Assembly: GCA_004297985.1 (NCBI GenBank)
Contig: SCRA01000005.1
Span: 1-60,848 of the forward strand
Direction: 5' to 3'
DNA: 60,848 nucleotides
Origin: a bacterium
Lineage (GTDB): Bacteria > Vulcanimicrobiota > Vulcanimicrobiia > Vulcanimicrobiales > SCRA01
This document shows, one piece after another, positions 9,041 to 18,225 of the stretch (its first letter is position 1; each line of letters starts with the position of its first letter). The translations under genes and the position numbers were made by a program. The notes beneath the pieces were generated by a model. That model was not told where the DNA came from. It saw nothing but the letters and a program-made list of their open reading frames with translations, and searched no databases.

Positions 9041-9194
9041 GTATATCTCTCCTCTAAGCGTAGTACGCGGCTGCCATCGGTTCAGATTGCTCATCGATCC
9101 GGCCTCGCCCTGGATACGGCCGCCTCTCTGGCACGCGCGCCGCGCTTGACCGGCCCGTAGCGTGGCAATAAGCACCTCACGGAGGGTGAAGAAG

Positions 9195-9710
9195 ATGTCG
9201 TCAGGACTGGGTCTGCTGATACCCCGTCTCATGCTGGGGCTGGGCGTGGCCTCGCACGGTGCCCAGAAGCTCTTCGGCTGGTTCGGCGGCGGAGGCCCGC
9301 AGGGAACGGGCGCGTTCATGGAGAGCCTTGGGATGAGGCCCGGCGAGCGGCATGCGCTCCTCGCCGGCTTCGGCGAGTTCGGCGGCGGCCTCCTCACGGC
9401 GGTTGGCTTTCTCAACCCTATCGGCCCGGCCCTCATCGTCGGCACCATGACCACGGCAATCGCCACCGTTCACTGGAAGAACGGCTACTTCGCGTCGAAG
9501 AATGGCTCGGAGCTGCCGCTCATGAACATCGCGGGGGCCACCGCACTGGCCTTCAGCGGGCCCGGCGGAATCTCCATCGACGCCGCCGCGGCCATCCCCG
9601 CGCTGCAGAAGTCGCGTGCGAAGTGGTGCATCCTGCTTCTGGCCACGACCGGTGCCCTCGTGATTGCCGGTAAGCGCACCATGCCGCCGCCTGCGAGTGC
9701 CGAGAGCTGA
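9195..9710 (+). CDS. DoxX-family membrane protein
   Basis: A 171-residue protein with four predicted membrane segments. The N-terminal block (LLIPRLMLGLGVASHGAQKLFGWFGG) is the classic DoxX-family start, followed by RPGERHALLAGFGEFGGGLLTAVG. ATG 9195 is preceded by GGAGGG at 9181-9186, which decides the start over an upstream GTG in frame. DoxX-like proteins sit in quinone or thiosulfate redox contexts and oxidative-stress operons; here the divergent neighbour is a FAD reductase, so a shared redox role is possible but not shown. Confidence 0.85.
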   Translation: MSSGLGLLIPRLMLGLGVASHGAQKLFGWFGGGGPQGTGAFMESLGMRPGERHALLAGFGEFGGGLLTAVGFLNPIGPALIVGTMTTAIATVHWKNGYFASKNGSELPLMNIAGATALAFSGPGGISIDAAAAIPALQKSRAKWCILLLATTGALVIAGKRTMPPPASAES

Positions 9711-9752
9711 ACCGAAGGATCGCCCAGCGCGCCTTCCAAAGAACCTCGCGTT

Positions 9753-10112
9753 ATGAACAAGATCATCGCGCCGGACCTACGAACCAAATTCCCGCGAAGC
9801 GGCCGCCAACGGTTGGGCCAGTTCGTCTGGCTCGCGCGGCTGGCCGACAAGGTGCGCGCGGAGCAAGCCGGCACGCTTGGCGACTACACCGCCTTCTGCG
9901 AAGTGTCGCTGGGTTTCCTGGAGCGTTGCGGCGTGACGCCGGAGGCTTTCACGGCACTCGTCAAAGCAGACGCAGACGACGACGGCGTCGCGCGCTACTT
10001 CGCCGAGCACGTCACGCCGGAGCGGCGCGACGCCGCGAACCGCTGGGTGCTCGTCGACAACGCCGAGGATCTCCAGGAGCAAGCCCGCGATGAAGGCTAC
10101 CCCGAGTCTTGA
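9753..10112 (+). CDS. DUF5069-family protein
   Basis: A 119-residue soluble protein. The opening APDLRTKFPRSGRQRLGQFVWLARLADKVRA is typical of the DUF5069 family (DLRxxFPRSP, then WLxRxxDKARA). No catalytic motif is known for the family and none is evident. It is 42 bp downstream of the DoxX gene on the same strand and could be co-transcribed. The Shine-Dalgarno is weak. Confidence 0.75.
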   Translation: MNKIIAPDLRTKFPRSGRQRLGQFVWLARLADKVRAEQAGTLGDYTAFCEVSLGFLERCGVTPEAFTALVKADADDDGVARYFAEHVTPERRDAANRWVLVDNAEDLQEQARDEGYPES

Positions 10113-10133
10113 GGCAGCTTCGACCCCGGGGCC

Positions 10134-10757
10134 TTATCTCCGGCGCGTAGTCTTCCGCGCGTGCGCGCCGTTACGCCGGATCGGCTTGACGGCCTCCGTC
10201 GCCGTTAGGCGTTCGGTAGGCTTACCAGAGGATGGGTTGACGCTGTAGAGGAGATCGGCCAGGTCGTCGGCATGCTCCTCCTCGTCGGCCAGGATCTCTT
10301 CGAGCATCCTGCGCGTCGTGGGATCCTTCTGACCGAAATGGCGGATCATCTCGGCGTACGTCATGATCACGATGCGCTCGGCAACCAGATCCTCCGTGAT
10401 CATCTCTTCGAGGCTGTGCCCTTCGTTGTACTCGGTGTGGCTCTTGCGCAGCGCCTCGGGGGCGAAATCGGGCTTGCCGCCGAGTTGACGGATGCGCTCG
10501 GCGATCATATCGGCGTGATGCTGCTCCGCCGTCCAGTGTTCTTTGAACTCGCTCTTCACCGCCGCGCTATGGATGCCGGCGGCCATGTGATAGTGGAACT
10601 GGTAGCGTAGGATGCAAATGAGCTCCGTCGCAAGCGCCTCGTTGAGGACTGCGCAGTTGCGATCACTGTCCGTCTGGAGTGTCGGCGTTACTGCACCTTC
10701 ACTCACTTGTTGCCTGGCGCGCGTACGCACCTTCTCCACGTCTTCGATAAAACGCAC
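10134..10757 (-). CDS. Ferritin-like (bacterioferritin/Dps-type) protein
   Basis: A four-helix-bundle di-iron protein with the expected carboxylate and His ligands: LNEALATELICILRYQFHYH (helix 1, Glu), EHWTAEQHHADMIAERI (ExxH), EEMITEDLVAERIVIMTY and EILADEEEHADDL (ExxH). This ligand spacing is that of bacterioferritin-like and DpsA-like proteins, which store or oxidise iron. A basic C-terminal tail (RRNGAHARKTTRRR) could bind DNA. The frame is open upstream to 10805; GTG 10757 is preceded by GAGGGAG and gives 207 residues, but the spacing is long, so the start is uncertain. Confidence 0.78.
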   Translation of the reverse strand: MRFIEDVEKVRTRARQQVSEGAVTPTLQTDSDRNCAVLNEALATELICILRYQFHYHMAAGIHSAAVKSEFKEHWTAEQHHADMIAERIRQLGGKPDFAPEALRKSHTEYNEGHSLEEMITEDLVAERIVIMTYAEMIRHFGQKDPTTRRMLEEILADEEEHADDLADLLYSVNPSSGKPTERLTATEAVKPIRRNGAHARKTTRRR

Positions 10758-10813
10758 TCGATCACGCTCCCTCTTCGGCGGCGCACACCCGCGCCGCCGC
10801 TGCATGCCAAAAT

Positions 10814-11074
10814 CTACTTCTTGCGAGATGCCTTGCGAGGCGCTTTACGGGGCACCTTCGCGCCGGACTTCCGCGCCTGGCTCAGTCCGATCGCGATTGC
10901 GTGCTTTCGGCTCGTGACCTTCTTGCTCGAACGCCCCGATGTGAGATCGCCTTGTTCCATCTCGTGCATCGTGCGCTCCACCGATTGCTCAGCCTCCGGT
11001 CCGTAGGCATTAGCCTTCCGAGTGCTCGTCTTTCGCTCGGTCCCCTTCGGCGCGCTGACTTTCTTCGTGGCCAT
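10814..11074 (-). CDS. Small basic DUF6496-like protein
   Basis: An 86-residue, very Lys/Arg-rich protein. The C-terminal half contains SSKKVTSRKHAIAIGLSQARKSGAKVP, the conserved core of the DUF6496 family. The start ATG 11074 follows GGAGGGCTGAC. The function of the family is unknown; basic tails at both ends suggest nucleic-acid contact, which is inference. It lies just upstream of the ferritin-like gene on the same strand and may share its transcript. Confidence 0.72.
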   Translation of the reverse strand: MATKKVSAPKGTERKTSTRKANAYGPEAEQSVERTMHEMEQGDLTSGRSSKKVTSRKHAIAIGLSQARKSGAKVPRKAPRKASRKK

Positions 11075-11251
11075 GTCAGCCCTCCACTCACGATAACGCG
11101 TCGCCACATGTCACTGATGGCGGTCACGTCTCTCTACCCGCGACCGCGCTAGGGTAAACGAACGGCTTCGCACACTGGCAAGCGCTCGCTAGCAGCCTGC
11201 GCCGAGCGCTACAGCATCGTCGAAGAGCGACGATGTATACTTCCGAGTGAA
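11075..11251. promoter_or_regulatory. Divergent intergenic region, possible leaderless -10 for the copper ATPase
   Basis: This 177 bp gap separates the minus-strand DUF6496-like gene from the plus-strand copper ATPase and holds no gene. A TATACT hexamer at 11236-11241 lies only ten bases before the GTG start at 11252, so if it is the -10 box the mRNA would be nearly leaderless. I see no convincing metal-regulator palindrome here. Confidence 0.3.
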
Positions 11252-13408
11252 GTGAAACATGCGCAAACGACCGTAGCAGACGAACGCCCGCATGGTGAAG
11301 CGCTCTACACGTGCCCCATGCACCCGGAGGTGCAGAGCAGCACGCCCGGCGCATGCCCGATCTGCGGCATGGCGCTCGAGCTTCGTCACGTGAGCGCCGC
11401 GGAGGAAGAGAACCCCGAGCTCGTCGACATGACCAGGCGCCTCTGGGTGAGCGTGGGGTTCACCATCCCGGAGTTCGCGCTCGCCATGGCTGGCGCCGTT
11501 CCTGGCTTTGCCAGCCCCATCCCCGCCAGATTCTCATCGTGGCTCGAGCTCGTGCTGAGCGCGCCGGTCGTGCTCTGGGGAGGCTGGCCGTTCTTCGCAC
11601 GCGCCTGGCGCTCCGTGGTGACGCGCAGCCTCAACATGTTCACGCTGATCGGGTTGGGGACCGCGGTCGCGTTCTCGTACAGCGTGGTGGCGGTCGTCGC
11701 TCCGGGGATCTTCCCCGCCTCGTTTCACGAAGGCTCGCGCGGCGTCGGCGTCTACTTCGAAGCGGCGGCGGTGATCACCACGCTCGTCCTGCTCGGCCAG
11801 GTGCTGGAGCTGCGAGCACGCAGCCAAACCAACGCCGCCATCAAGGCGCTCTTGACGCTGGCACCCAAGACGGCGCGCCGCATCAACGCCGACGGCACAG
11901 AAGAAGACGTCCCGCTGGAGAGCGTGCATGTTGGCGACAACCTGCGCGTGCGCCCGGGAGAGAAGATTCCCGTCGACGGCGTGGTCATCGAGGGTGCCTC
12001 GTCCATCGACGAGTCGATGATTTCGGGGGAGCCGCTTCCGGTTGAAAAGGTCGCCGGGGACAAGATCATCGGCGCCACGGTGAACGGCACCGGCTCGTTC
12101 GTGATGGAGGCGCGCCGCGTCGGCAGCGAGACCCTGCTGGCGCAGATCGTGCAGATGGTGAGCGCGGCCAGCCGCAGCCGTGCTCCCATTCAGAAGCTCG
12201 CGGACGTCGTCTCCGCCTACTTCGTGCCGGTGGTCGTCCTCGTCGCTGCCGTCACCTTCGCCGTCTGGCTATTCGCCGGCCCCCAGCCGGTGCTGGCGTA
12301 CGCGATCATCAACGCCGTCTCCGTTTTGATCATCGCCTGCCCGTGTGCGCTGGGTCTGGCCACCCCGATGTCGATCATGGTGGCCGCCGGCAAGGGAGCC
12401 TCCTTCGGCGTGCTGTTCAAGAACGCGGAGGCGATCGAGACGCTGCGGCGCGTCGACACCCTCGTCGTCGACAAGACGGGCACCCTGACGGAGGGGCGTC
12501 CGCGCCTACAGGACGTGGCGGCGCTGAACGGCTTCGACGAAGCGACGGCTCTGAGACTGGCCGCCTCGCTCGAGCGGGGCAGCGAGCATCCCTTGGCGGC
12601 GGCGATCGTGCAAGGCGCGCTGAGCCGGAATATCGGGCTCGAGCGGGTGGCGGAGTTCGCGTCGGTCCCCGGCAAAGGCGTGCGCGGCCGCATCGGACGG
12701 CAGAACGTCGCGCTTGGCAATGCCGCCATGATGGAGACGCTGGGCGTCGATGTCGCTAAGGCAGCGGCGCACGCCGAGCGCCTACGCACGCAGGGCAAGA
12801 CTGCGATGTACGTCGCCGTCGACGGCACGCTGGCGGGGCTCGTGGCCGTCGCGGACCCGATCAAGGAGACGACGCCCGAGGCGATTCGAGCCCTCCATGC
12901 CGCCGGCATACGCGTCGTGATGTTGACCGGCGACAGCCGCACCACGGCTGCGGCAGTTGCACAGCGTCTTGGTATCGACGAAGTCGTGGCCGAAGTTCTG
13001 CCGGATCAGAAGGCGCAGATCGTCAAGCGGTTCCAAGACGAAGGGCGATTCGTCGCCATGGCCGGAGACGGCATCAACGATGCGCCGGCGCTGGCCCAAT
13101 CCCAGGTCGGTATCGCCATGGGCACCGGCACGGACGTCGCGATGGAGAGCGCGGGCGTGACCTTGGTCAAGGGCGATTTGCGCGGCATCGTGCGTGCGCG
13201 CCACCTGAGCGAGGCGACGCTGCGGAACATCCGTCAGAACCTCGCCTTCGCGTTCGTCTACAACGCCTTGGGCATTCCCATCGCTGCCGGCGTACTCTAT
13301 CCCGCGTTCGGCGTTCTGCTCTCCCCGATGATCGCGGCGGCCGCGATGTCCTTCAGCTCGGTCTCCGTGATCGGCAACGCCCTGCGACTCAGAAGCGTCC
13401 GCATCTAA
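11252..13408 (+). CDS. Cu(+)/Ag(+)-type P1B ATPase with N-terminal metal-binding YHS-like motif
   Basis: A 718-residue heavy-metal P-type ATPase. The cytosolic N-terminus has no HMA domain but the small heavy-metal-binding motif CPMHPEV...PGACPICGM (residues 21-40). Key motifs are all intact: TGE-type phosphatase loop ([11 protein letters not shown]), transmembrane CPC (363-365), DKTGT with phosphorylated Asp407, SEHPL and [22 protein letters not shown] motif plus this N-terminus is typical of CopA/CopB-like copper or silver exporters. It has a GTG start. No dedicated regulator is adjacent, and the next operon is an amino-acid transporter, so it stands alone. Confidence 0.92.
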   Translation: MKHAQTTVADERPHGEALYTCPMHPEVQSSTPGACPICGMALELRHVSAAEEENPELVDMTRRLWVSVGFTIPEFALAMAGAVPGFASPIPARFSSWLELVLSAPVVLWGGWPFFARAWRSVVTRSLNMFTLIGLGTAVAFSYSVVAVVAPGIFPASFHEGSRGVGVYFEAAAVITTLVLLGQVLELRARSQTNAAIKALLTLAPKTARRINADGTEEDVPLESVHVGDNLRVRPGEKIPVDGVVIEGASSIDESMISGEPLPVEKVAGDKIIGATVNGTGSFVMEARRVGSETLLAQIVQMVSAASRSRAPIQKLADVVSAYFVPVVVLVAAVTFAVWLFAGPQPVLAYAIINAVSVLIIACPCALGLATPMSIMVAAGKGASFGVLFKNAEAIETLRRVDTLVVDKTGTLTEGRPRLQDVAALNGFDEATALRLAASLERGSEHPLAAAIVQGALSRNIGLERVAEFASVPGKGVRGRIGRQNVALGNAAMMETLGVDVAKAAAHAERLRTQGKTAMYVAVDGTLAGLVAVADPIKETTPEAIRALHAAGIRVVMLTGDSRTTAAAVAQRLGIDEVVAEVLPDQKAQIVKRFQDEGRFVAMAGDGINDAPALAQSQVGIAMGTGTDVAMESAGVTLVKGDLRGIVRARHLSEATLRNIRQNLAFAFVYNALGIPIAAGVLYPAFGVLLSPMIAAAAMSFSSVSVIGNALRLRSVRI

Positions 13409-13547
13409 CCGTTGTGGCTGGAGCAATGTTCCGATTGGGGCGAGCGGCGTCCGCTTGTAGGGCACGGGAACGGGGTACGCTATAGGGCACCGAGCTGTCT
13501 CCCCTGGCGGTCTCTCCTCTCCATTGCTTTGAAAGGAGGCCACATCG

Positions 13548-14783
13548 ATGAGACCGATCAAGCGTTCCCACGTCCTTGCAGGCGGGGCTGGTTTGTTGAC
13601 CAGCGTCGCCGTGCCGCGCACGTTCGCCCTTGCCGCCGAACCGATTCTGCTGGGTTGGGTAGGCCCGCTTTCGCCTCCCGGCAGCTACGCCGCCGGCCAG
13701 GAGATGAAGTGGGCGGCAGAATTGGGCATCAACGAGGTCAACGCGAAAGGCGGAGTCCTCGGGCGCCCGCTCAAGGTCCTCTACGAAGATACCAAAGGGA
13801 CGCCGGACCAAGGCACCGCCGCGATGCAGTTACTGGCCACGCAAAAAGTGGTCGCCGTGTTCGGCGAGTTCCACAGTTCCGTAGCCCTGGCTGAATCCCA
13901 AGTGGCGCACAAGTACGGCATTCCGTTCCTGGGCACCGACGTATGGACGGACAAGCTGACGGCACAGGGGTTCCCGGAGTTCTTCCGCGTCTGCCCGTCC
14001 AACTCGCTGATCTATACGATGGTCGGCAAATGGGCGACTGCCGCCGGCTTCAAGAACGCCGCCATCATGCAGGAGGCGACGGACTACGGGCAGGGTGCCG
14101 TCCAGGTGCTCAGCGATATCTTCAAGCAGCAAGATATCAAGACCAACGTCATCACCGTCGAGCTGAGCCAGCAAGAGGTCACGCCGGAGATCCTGCGGCT
14201 CATGAACACCAGCCCGCGCCCGGATATCTTCATGGCCATCGTCTCCGGAGCGTCCGCGTACAACATCGTCCGCGAAGCCTGCAACTCGAACTTCGCTCCC
14301 ACGGCGCAGACGGCGCTCTACAACGGGGGCGGTCCGGCTTTGGAGAAAGAGCTGTGGGAGAACGACGGCAAGTGCGCCGTCAACTTGATCTGCGAAAACG
14401 TGGCGCTGCCGAAAACGAAGTTGAACTCGATTGCCAAGCGCTTCGTCACCGCGTTCCAGAAGCAGTTCAAGCGCCCGCCGACGGGAACGGCGATGGAGTC
14501 CTATGACTGCGTTGGCGTTCTGGCCGCAGCGATCGCGCAAGCCAAATCGACCGATCATAAGGCCATCATCTCCGCTATGGAGCGCTTGAAGTACACCGGA
14601 TCGCGAGGAACCTATGCGTTCTCGACGAGTCACGAGCCGGCATGGGCATTCCATCAGTTCATGGCCGCTCCGGTCATGCTGATCCAATACAACAAGCTGA
14701 ACCAGAGCCCGGACGATGCGCCCATCCTCTATCCGCGCGACTGGGCGACGGTCGACTATCTCTTCGCCAAGCCTACCGCGTAG
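13548..14783 (+). CDS. livJ: LIV-type ABC transporter substrate-binding protein
   Basis: A 411-residue exported binding protein (Peripla_BP_6). A signal peptide with KR and a hydrophobic core is followed by ILLGWVGPLSPPGSYAAGQEMKWAA, NAKGGVLGRPLKV and YEDTKGTPDQGTAAMQ. AAAGGAGG sits just before ATG 13548. It begins a plus-strand operon holding both permeases, both ATPases and an aminotransferase. The solute is probably an amino acid or amine given the aminotransferase; the binding pocket cannot be read by eye. It differs clearly from the binding protein at 1917-3188. Confidence 0.88.
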   Translation: MRPIKRSHVLAGGAGLLTSVAVPRTFALAAEPILLGWVGPLSPPGSYAAGQEMKWAAELGINEVNAKGGVLGRPLKVLYEDTKGTPDQGTAAMQLLATQKVVAVFGEFHSSVALAESQVAHKYGIPFLGTDVWTDKLTAQGFPEFFRVCPSNSLIYTMVGKWATAAGFKNAAIMQEATDYGQGAVQVLSDIFKQQDIKTNVITVELSQQEVTPEILRLMNTSPRPDIFMAIVSGASAYNIVREACNSNFAPTAQTALYNGGGPALEKELWENDGKCAVNLICENVALPKTKLNSIAKRFVTAFQKQFKRPPTGTAMESYDCVGVLAAAIAQAKSTDHKAIISAMERLKYTGSRGTYAFSTSHEPAWAFHQFMAAPVMLIQYNKLNQSPDDAPILYPRDWATVDYLFAKPTA

Positions 14784-14798
14784 CGGCAACGGGGCGCG

Positions 14799-15701
14799 AT
14801 GTTCGAGTACTTCCTGCTCCAGGTGCTCAACGGCCTGGTGACCGGGCTGATCTATGCCCTGATCGCAGCGGGGCTCACGATCATCTTCTCCGTGCTGAAG
14901 ATCGTGAACTTCGGGCATGGCGCCCTCTACATGGTGGGCGGGTACGCCGGGTACTACGCGATCCAGCTCCTGGGCGTCCCGCCCATTCTGGCCGTGCTGG
15001 TGGCCATGGCCGCCACCTTCGTCATCGGCGTCATCTTCGAGCGCGTGATGCTGACGCCGCTGTACACCGACAAGGTCGATCGCAAAGACGAGTATGCCAT
15101 TATCGTGACGTTCGCGCTCTTCATGGTTCTGGAGAATGCGGCGATCGTCGTCTTCGGCCCGTTCAACAAGCGCCCGCCCTCATTTGCGGAGGGGGCGGTG
15201 CACGTCGGTTTGCTGACCATCACCTACGACCGGCTGGTGGCGGCGGGACTTGCCGCCTTGCTGCTCATCGCGCTCTCGCTCTTCATGCAGCGTACGTCGA
15301 TCGGCCAAGCGCTCGATGCCGTGAGTCAGAGCCGGGACGCCGCGGCGATCATCGGCATCGACGCCAAGCGCATGTTCGCCATCGCATTCGGCCTGGGTGC
15401 CGCGTTGGCCGGCGGGGCCGGTGCGCTGATCGCCCCGATCTTCTCGCTCTCGCCGACCATGGGCGATCTTCCCTCCGTGCAAGCCTTCGTGATCGTTGTC
15501 TTGGGCGGCATGGGCTCCGTGCCTGGCAGCATCGTAGGCGGGATTCTGCTGGGAATCGTGGAGGGGCTGGGCGTCGGCTTCTACCCGGACGCCAACCGCG
15601 CGCTGGCGTACAGCAACGCCTTCGGCGCCTTGCTGCTCATTATCACGCTGCTCGTGCGGCCGACCGGCCTCTTCGGCCGCCAGCATCTGCGGATGGAGTA
15701 G
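14799..15701 (+). CDS. livH: LIV-type ABC transporter permease LivH
   Basis: A 300-residue inner-membrane permease with about eight hydrophobic segments. Family signatures include NGLVTGLIYALIAAGLTIIF at the N-terminus, VNFGHGALYMVGGYAGY, the conserved AxAFGLGAALAGGAGAL loop and FVIVVLGGMGSVPGSIVGG. It pairs with LivM to form the translocation pore. It starts 15 bp after the binding-protein stop and ends 3 bp before livM. Confidence 0.92.
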   Translation: MFEYFLLQVLNGLVTGLIYALIAAGLTIIFSVLKIVNFGHGALYMVGGYAGYYAIQLLGVPPILAVLVAMAATFVIGVIFERVMLTPLYTDKVDRKDEYAIIVTFALFMVLENAAIVVFGPFNKRPPSFAEGAVHVGLLTITYDRLVAAGLAALLLIALSLFMQRTSIGQALDAVSQSRDAAAIIGIDAKRMFAIAFGLGAALAGGAGALIAPIFSLSPTMGDLPSVQAFVIVVLGGMGSVPGSIVGGILLGIVEGLGVGFYPDANRALAYSNAFGALLLIITLLVRPTGLFGRQHLRME

Positions 15702-15704
15702 AAC

Positions 15705-16703
15705 ATGCCGCGGCGCTCGCCGGTTCAGATCTGGTGGCTCGTACCCATCGTGGCCGCGCTTGCGTTGCCGCCGCTGCTCAACAGCTACTGGCTGCACGTG
15801 ATCTCCGTTTCGTGGTACTACGCCATCCTGGCGGCAAGCTGGGCACTCCTGGCCGGGTACGCCGGACAGTTCTCGTTTGGGCATATGGCCTTCGCGGCGA
15901 TCGGCGGCTACGCGTCGGGACTGCTTGCGGTAGACCTCCGCGTCCCCGTGCCGCTCGGGATCCTTTGTGGCTTCGTGGCGGCGGGGATCGTCGGGGCGGC
16001 GATCGGATGGCTCTGCCTGCGCATGCGTGGCCCCTACCTCTCGCTCTTCACGCTGGCCTTCGCGTTGATCTTCCAACTCATACTGATCGCGGAGTACCAG
16101 TTCACGCGCGGCAGTCTGGGCCTCTCCGTGCCGGGACTCTTCGCCGGGCGTTCGGATACCCCGTACTACTACACCGGCTTCATCTTGCTGCTGGTGAGTT
16201 TGAGCGCGATGATCTTCCTGCTGCGCTCGCGCGTGGGCATCTTTCTGCGCGCCTTGCGCGAAGACGAGGACGCCGCCGAGGCATGCGGCATCGACACCTC
16301 GCTCTACAAGATCCTCGTCTTTGCGATCACCAGCGCCGTCGCCGGCCTTGCCGGCGGTTTCTACGGGCACTTCGTCGGGATCCTGACGCCGAATCTGGTG
16401 ACCATTCCCGAGATGGGACTAGTGGTCGCGATGGCCGTGGTGGGAGGTGTGGAGAGCCTGTCCGGCGCGGTAGTGGGCGCGGTCTTCGTCTACGTGCTCT
16501 CCGAAGTACTGCGCGATACCGGCCAGATGCGATTCGTCGTCTTGGGGCTGCTCATCATGCTCACTCAACGCTATGCGCAGAACGGTCTGTGGACGCTGGC
16601 GCTTGGGCGGGGCAGCCGGCTCTCGTGGCGGAAACCGGTGACTCGTGCCGTCGAGCCGGAGGCAGCCGCCACGGCCGTCGAACGGGAGACGAACGTTGGT
16701 TAG
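15705..16703 (+). CDS. livM: LIV-type ABC transporter permease LivM
   Basis: A 332-residue permease. Typical blocks are LLAGYAGQFSFGHMAFAAIGGYASG, RMRGPYLSLFTLAFA, the EAA-like loop LREDEDAAEACGIDTSLYKILVF with SAVAGLAGGFYGHFVG, and MAVVGGVESLSGAVVGA. The C-terminal tail (from about residue 300) is charged and variable. The stop overlaps the start of the downstream ATPase gene livG, consistent with translational coupling. Confidence 0.92.
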   Translation: MPRRSPVQIWWLVPIVAALALPPLLNSYWLHVISVSWYYAILAASWALLAGYAGQFSFGHMAFAAIGGYASGLLAVDLRVPVPLGILCGFVAAGIVGAAIGWLCLRMRGPYLSLFTLAFALIFQLILIAEYQFTRGSLGLSVPGLFAGRSDTPYYYTGFILLLVSLSAMIFLLRSRVGIFLRALREDEDAAEACGIDTSLYKILVFAITSAVAGLAGGFYGHFVGILTPNLVTIPEMGLVVAMAVVGGVESLSGAVVGAVFVYVLSEVLRDTGQMRFVVLGLLIMLTQRYAQNGLWTLALGRGSRLSWRKPVTRAVEPEAAATAVERETNVG

Positions 16704-17436
16704 TCAAGTGGTCGCTGCCGCAACGCTTGTGGACGCGCATGCGCTGGTCAAACGCTTCGGCGGCATCCACGCCGTCGACGATATCTCGCTGACGATACAG
16801 CCCGGCGAGCTGGTGGGCTTGATCGGCCCCAACGGCTCGGGGAAGACCACGCTGATCAACCTCATGAGCGGTGCGCTTGTCCCGGACGGCGGTACGATCA
16901 GCGTCGGCGGCGTCGTGATGAACGGCAAGGCGGCGCACGTCTTCGCCGGCCACGGCGTGGCGCGAACCTTCCAAATTCCGCGGCTCTTTCGCCGTATGAC
17001 CGTGCTCGAGAACTTGCTGGCCCCGGCCCTGACGCGCAAGCCCGCTCACGGGCACGGCACGATCGCCCTGCGTGCCGCCGAGGTACTGACCTTCTTGCGT
17101 CTGAGCCACCTCGCGCATGGCGAGGCGCGCGCGCTCTCCGGCGGACAGCAGAAGCTGCTGGAGCTGGGGCGCGCGATGATGCTCGAGCCGCGCGTCTTGC
17201 TGCTCGATGAGCCCTTTGCCGGCGTCCACCCGAAACTGCTGGGAGATCTGGTCGAGCGTATCGCCGAGCTGAGCCGCCGCGGCTACACGATCGTTCTGGT
17301 CGATCACAATCTCGACGCGGTACGGGGCGTGGTGCGGCGCCTAGTCGTCATGGCGCGTGGGCGGCAGATCGCCGACGGCGTACCGGATGAGGTGCTGCGC
17401 AACCCCGACGTCATCGACGCGTATACGGGAGCTTGA
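16696..17436 (+). CDS. livG: LIV-type ABC transporter ATP-binding protein LivG
   Basis: An ATP-binding cassette of about 246 residues. Walker A is GPNGSGKTT, the signature is ALSGGQQKLLELGRAM, Walker B is VLLLDEPFAGVHP, and the switch His is in LVDHN. The longer N-terminal portion and FAGVHP are typical of LivG. A TTG at 16696 overlapping the livM stop is the likely start (GGGAG a few bases upstream); GTG 16708 is an alternative, and further upstream the frame only overlaps livM. Confidence 0.9.
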   Translation: MVSQVVAAATLVDAHALVKRFGGIHAVDDISLTIQPGELVGLIGPNGSGKTTLINLMSGALVPDGGTISVGGVVMNGKAAHVFAGHGVARTFQIPRLFRRMTVLENLLAPALTRKPAHGHGTIALRAAEVLTFLRLSHLAHGEARALSGGQQKLLELGRAMMLEPRVLLLDEPFAGVHPKLLGDLVERIAELSRRGYTIVLVDHNLDAVRGVVRRLVVMARGRQIADGVPDEVLRNPDVIDAYTGA

Positions 17437-17442
17437 GCCGCA

Positions 17443-18225
17443 ATGAGCGAGGCGATCCTCGAGGCTCAGGGTCTGGTGGCCGGGTACGTCGAGGATATCC
17501 TGATCCTCAACGGGATCTCGGTGAAGGCGTGGCCCGGAACGATTGCCTGCGTGCTTGGCCCAAACGGTACGGGAAAGTCCACGCTGTTGAAGACGATCTT
17601 CGGCTTCCTGCGCCCGATCCGCGGCAGCGTCACGTATCGAGGCCGCGTGATCACCGGGGCGGCGCCGCGCACGATGCTCGGTCATGGCATCTGCTACCTC
17701 CCGCAGCATCCCAGCATCTTTCCCTTCCACTCGGTCGCGGTCAACTTGCGTCTGGGGCTGTGGAGAAGCGGGCTCAGCGGCAATCAGATCGCCGAGCGCA
17801 TCGAGCGCGCGTACGTGCAGTTTCCCGTGTTGGGAGAGAAGCGGCGCCAGCCGGCCGGTCAGCTCTCCGGCGGCCAGCAGCGGCAGTTGGAGATGGCGCG
17901 CAGTCTCCTCATGGACCCCAACGTCTACTTGATCGACGAGCCGACCGCCGGCGTCGATCCCAAGACGAGCGCCGAGATCTACCGGCGCGTCCAAGCGCTC
18001 GCACGCGAGCACGGCAAGGCGATTCTCTTGGTAGATCAAGATATCCGGCGCGCGCTCGAGATCGCAGACTATGTGTATGTCGTGCGCACGGGTATGATTT
18101 TGGAGGAAGGAAGCCGAGCGGATTTCGGCGGCGACACGCAAGCACTCGTTGCCCGTTGGCTGCATGCAGGCGGCGAGCCCGAGGGGCAGGATCCCGCAAC
18201 GGAGAGGAACGGAAGACCATGCTGA
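17443..18225 (+). CDS. livF: LIV-type ABC transporter ATP-binding protein LivF
   Basis: A 260-residue second ATPase. Walker A is GPNGTGKST, followed by GHGICYLPQHPSIFPFHSVAVNLRLG (LivF Q-loop and start of the helical region), the signature QLSGGQQRQLEMARSL and Walker B VYLIDEPTAGVDPKTS. The C-terminus is extended by about 25 residues relative to usual LivF. The last seven bases overlap the aminotransferase start. Confidence 0.92.
   Translation: MSEAILEAQGLVAGYVEDILILNGISVKAWPGTIACVLGPNGTGKSTLLKTIFGFLRPIRGSVTYRGRVITGAAPRTMLGHGICYLPQHPSIFPFHSVAVNLRLGLWRSGLSGNQIAERIERAYVQFPVLGEKRRQPAGQLSGGQQRQLEMARSLLMDPNVYLIDEPTAGVDPKTSAEIYRRVQALAREHGKAILLVDQDIRRALEIADYVYVVRTGMILEEGSRADFGGDTQALVARWLHAGGEPEGQDPATERNGRPC

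Noticed and set aside
15180-16370. A 396-codon minus-strand frame opposite livH and livM
   Set aside because: Antisense to conserved permease genes, Gln/Glu/Arg-rich composition, no ribosome site.
14642-16792. A 716-codon open frame on the plus strand overlapping livH and livM
   Set aside because: Composition is Arg/Ala/Pro-rich nonsense; livH and livM in the other frames carry clear permease signatures.
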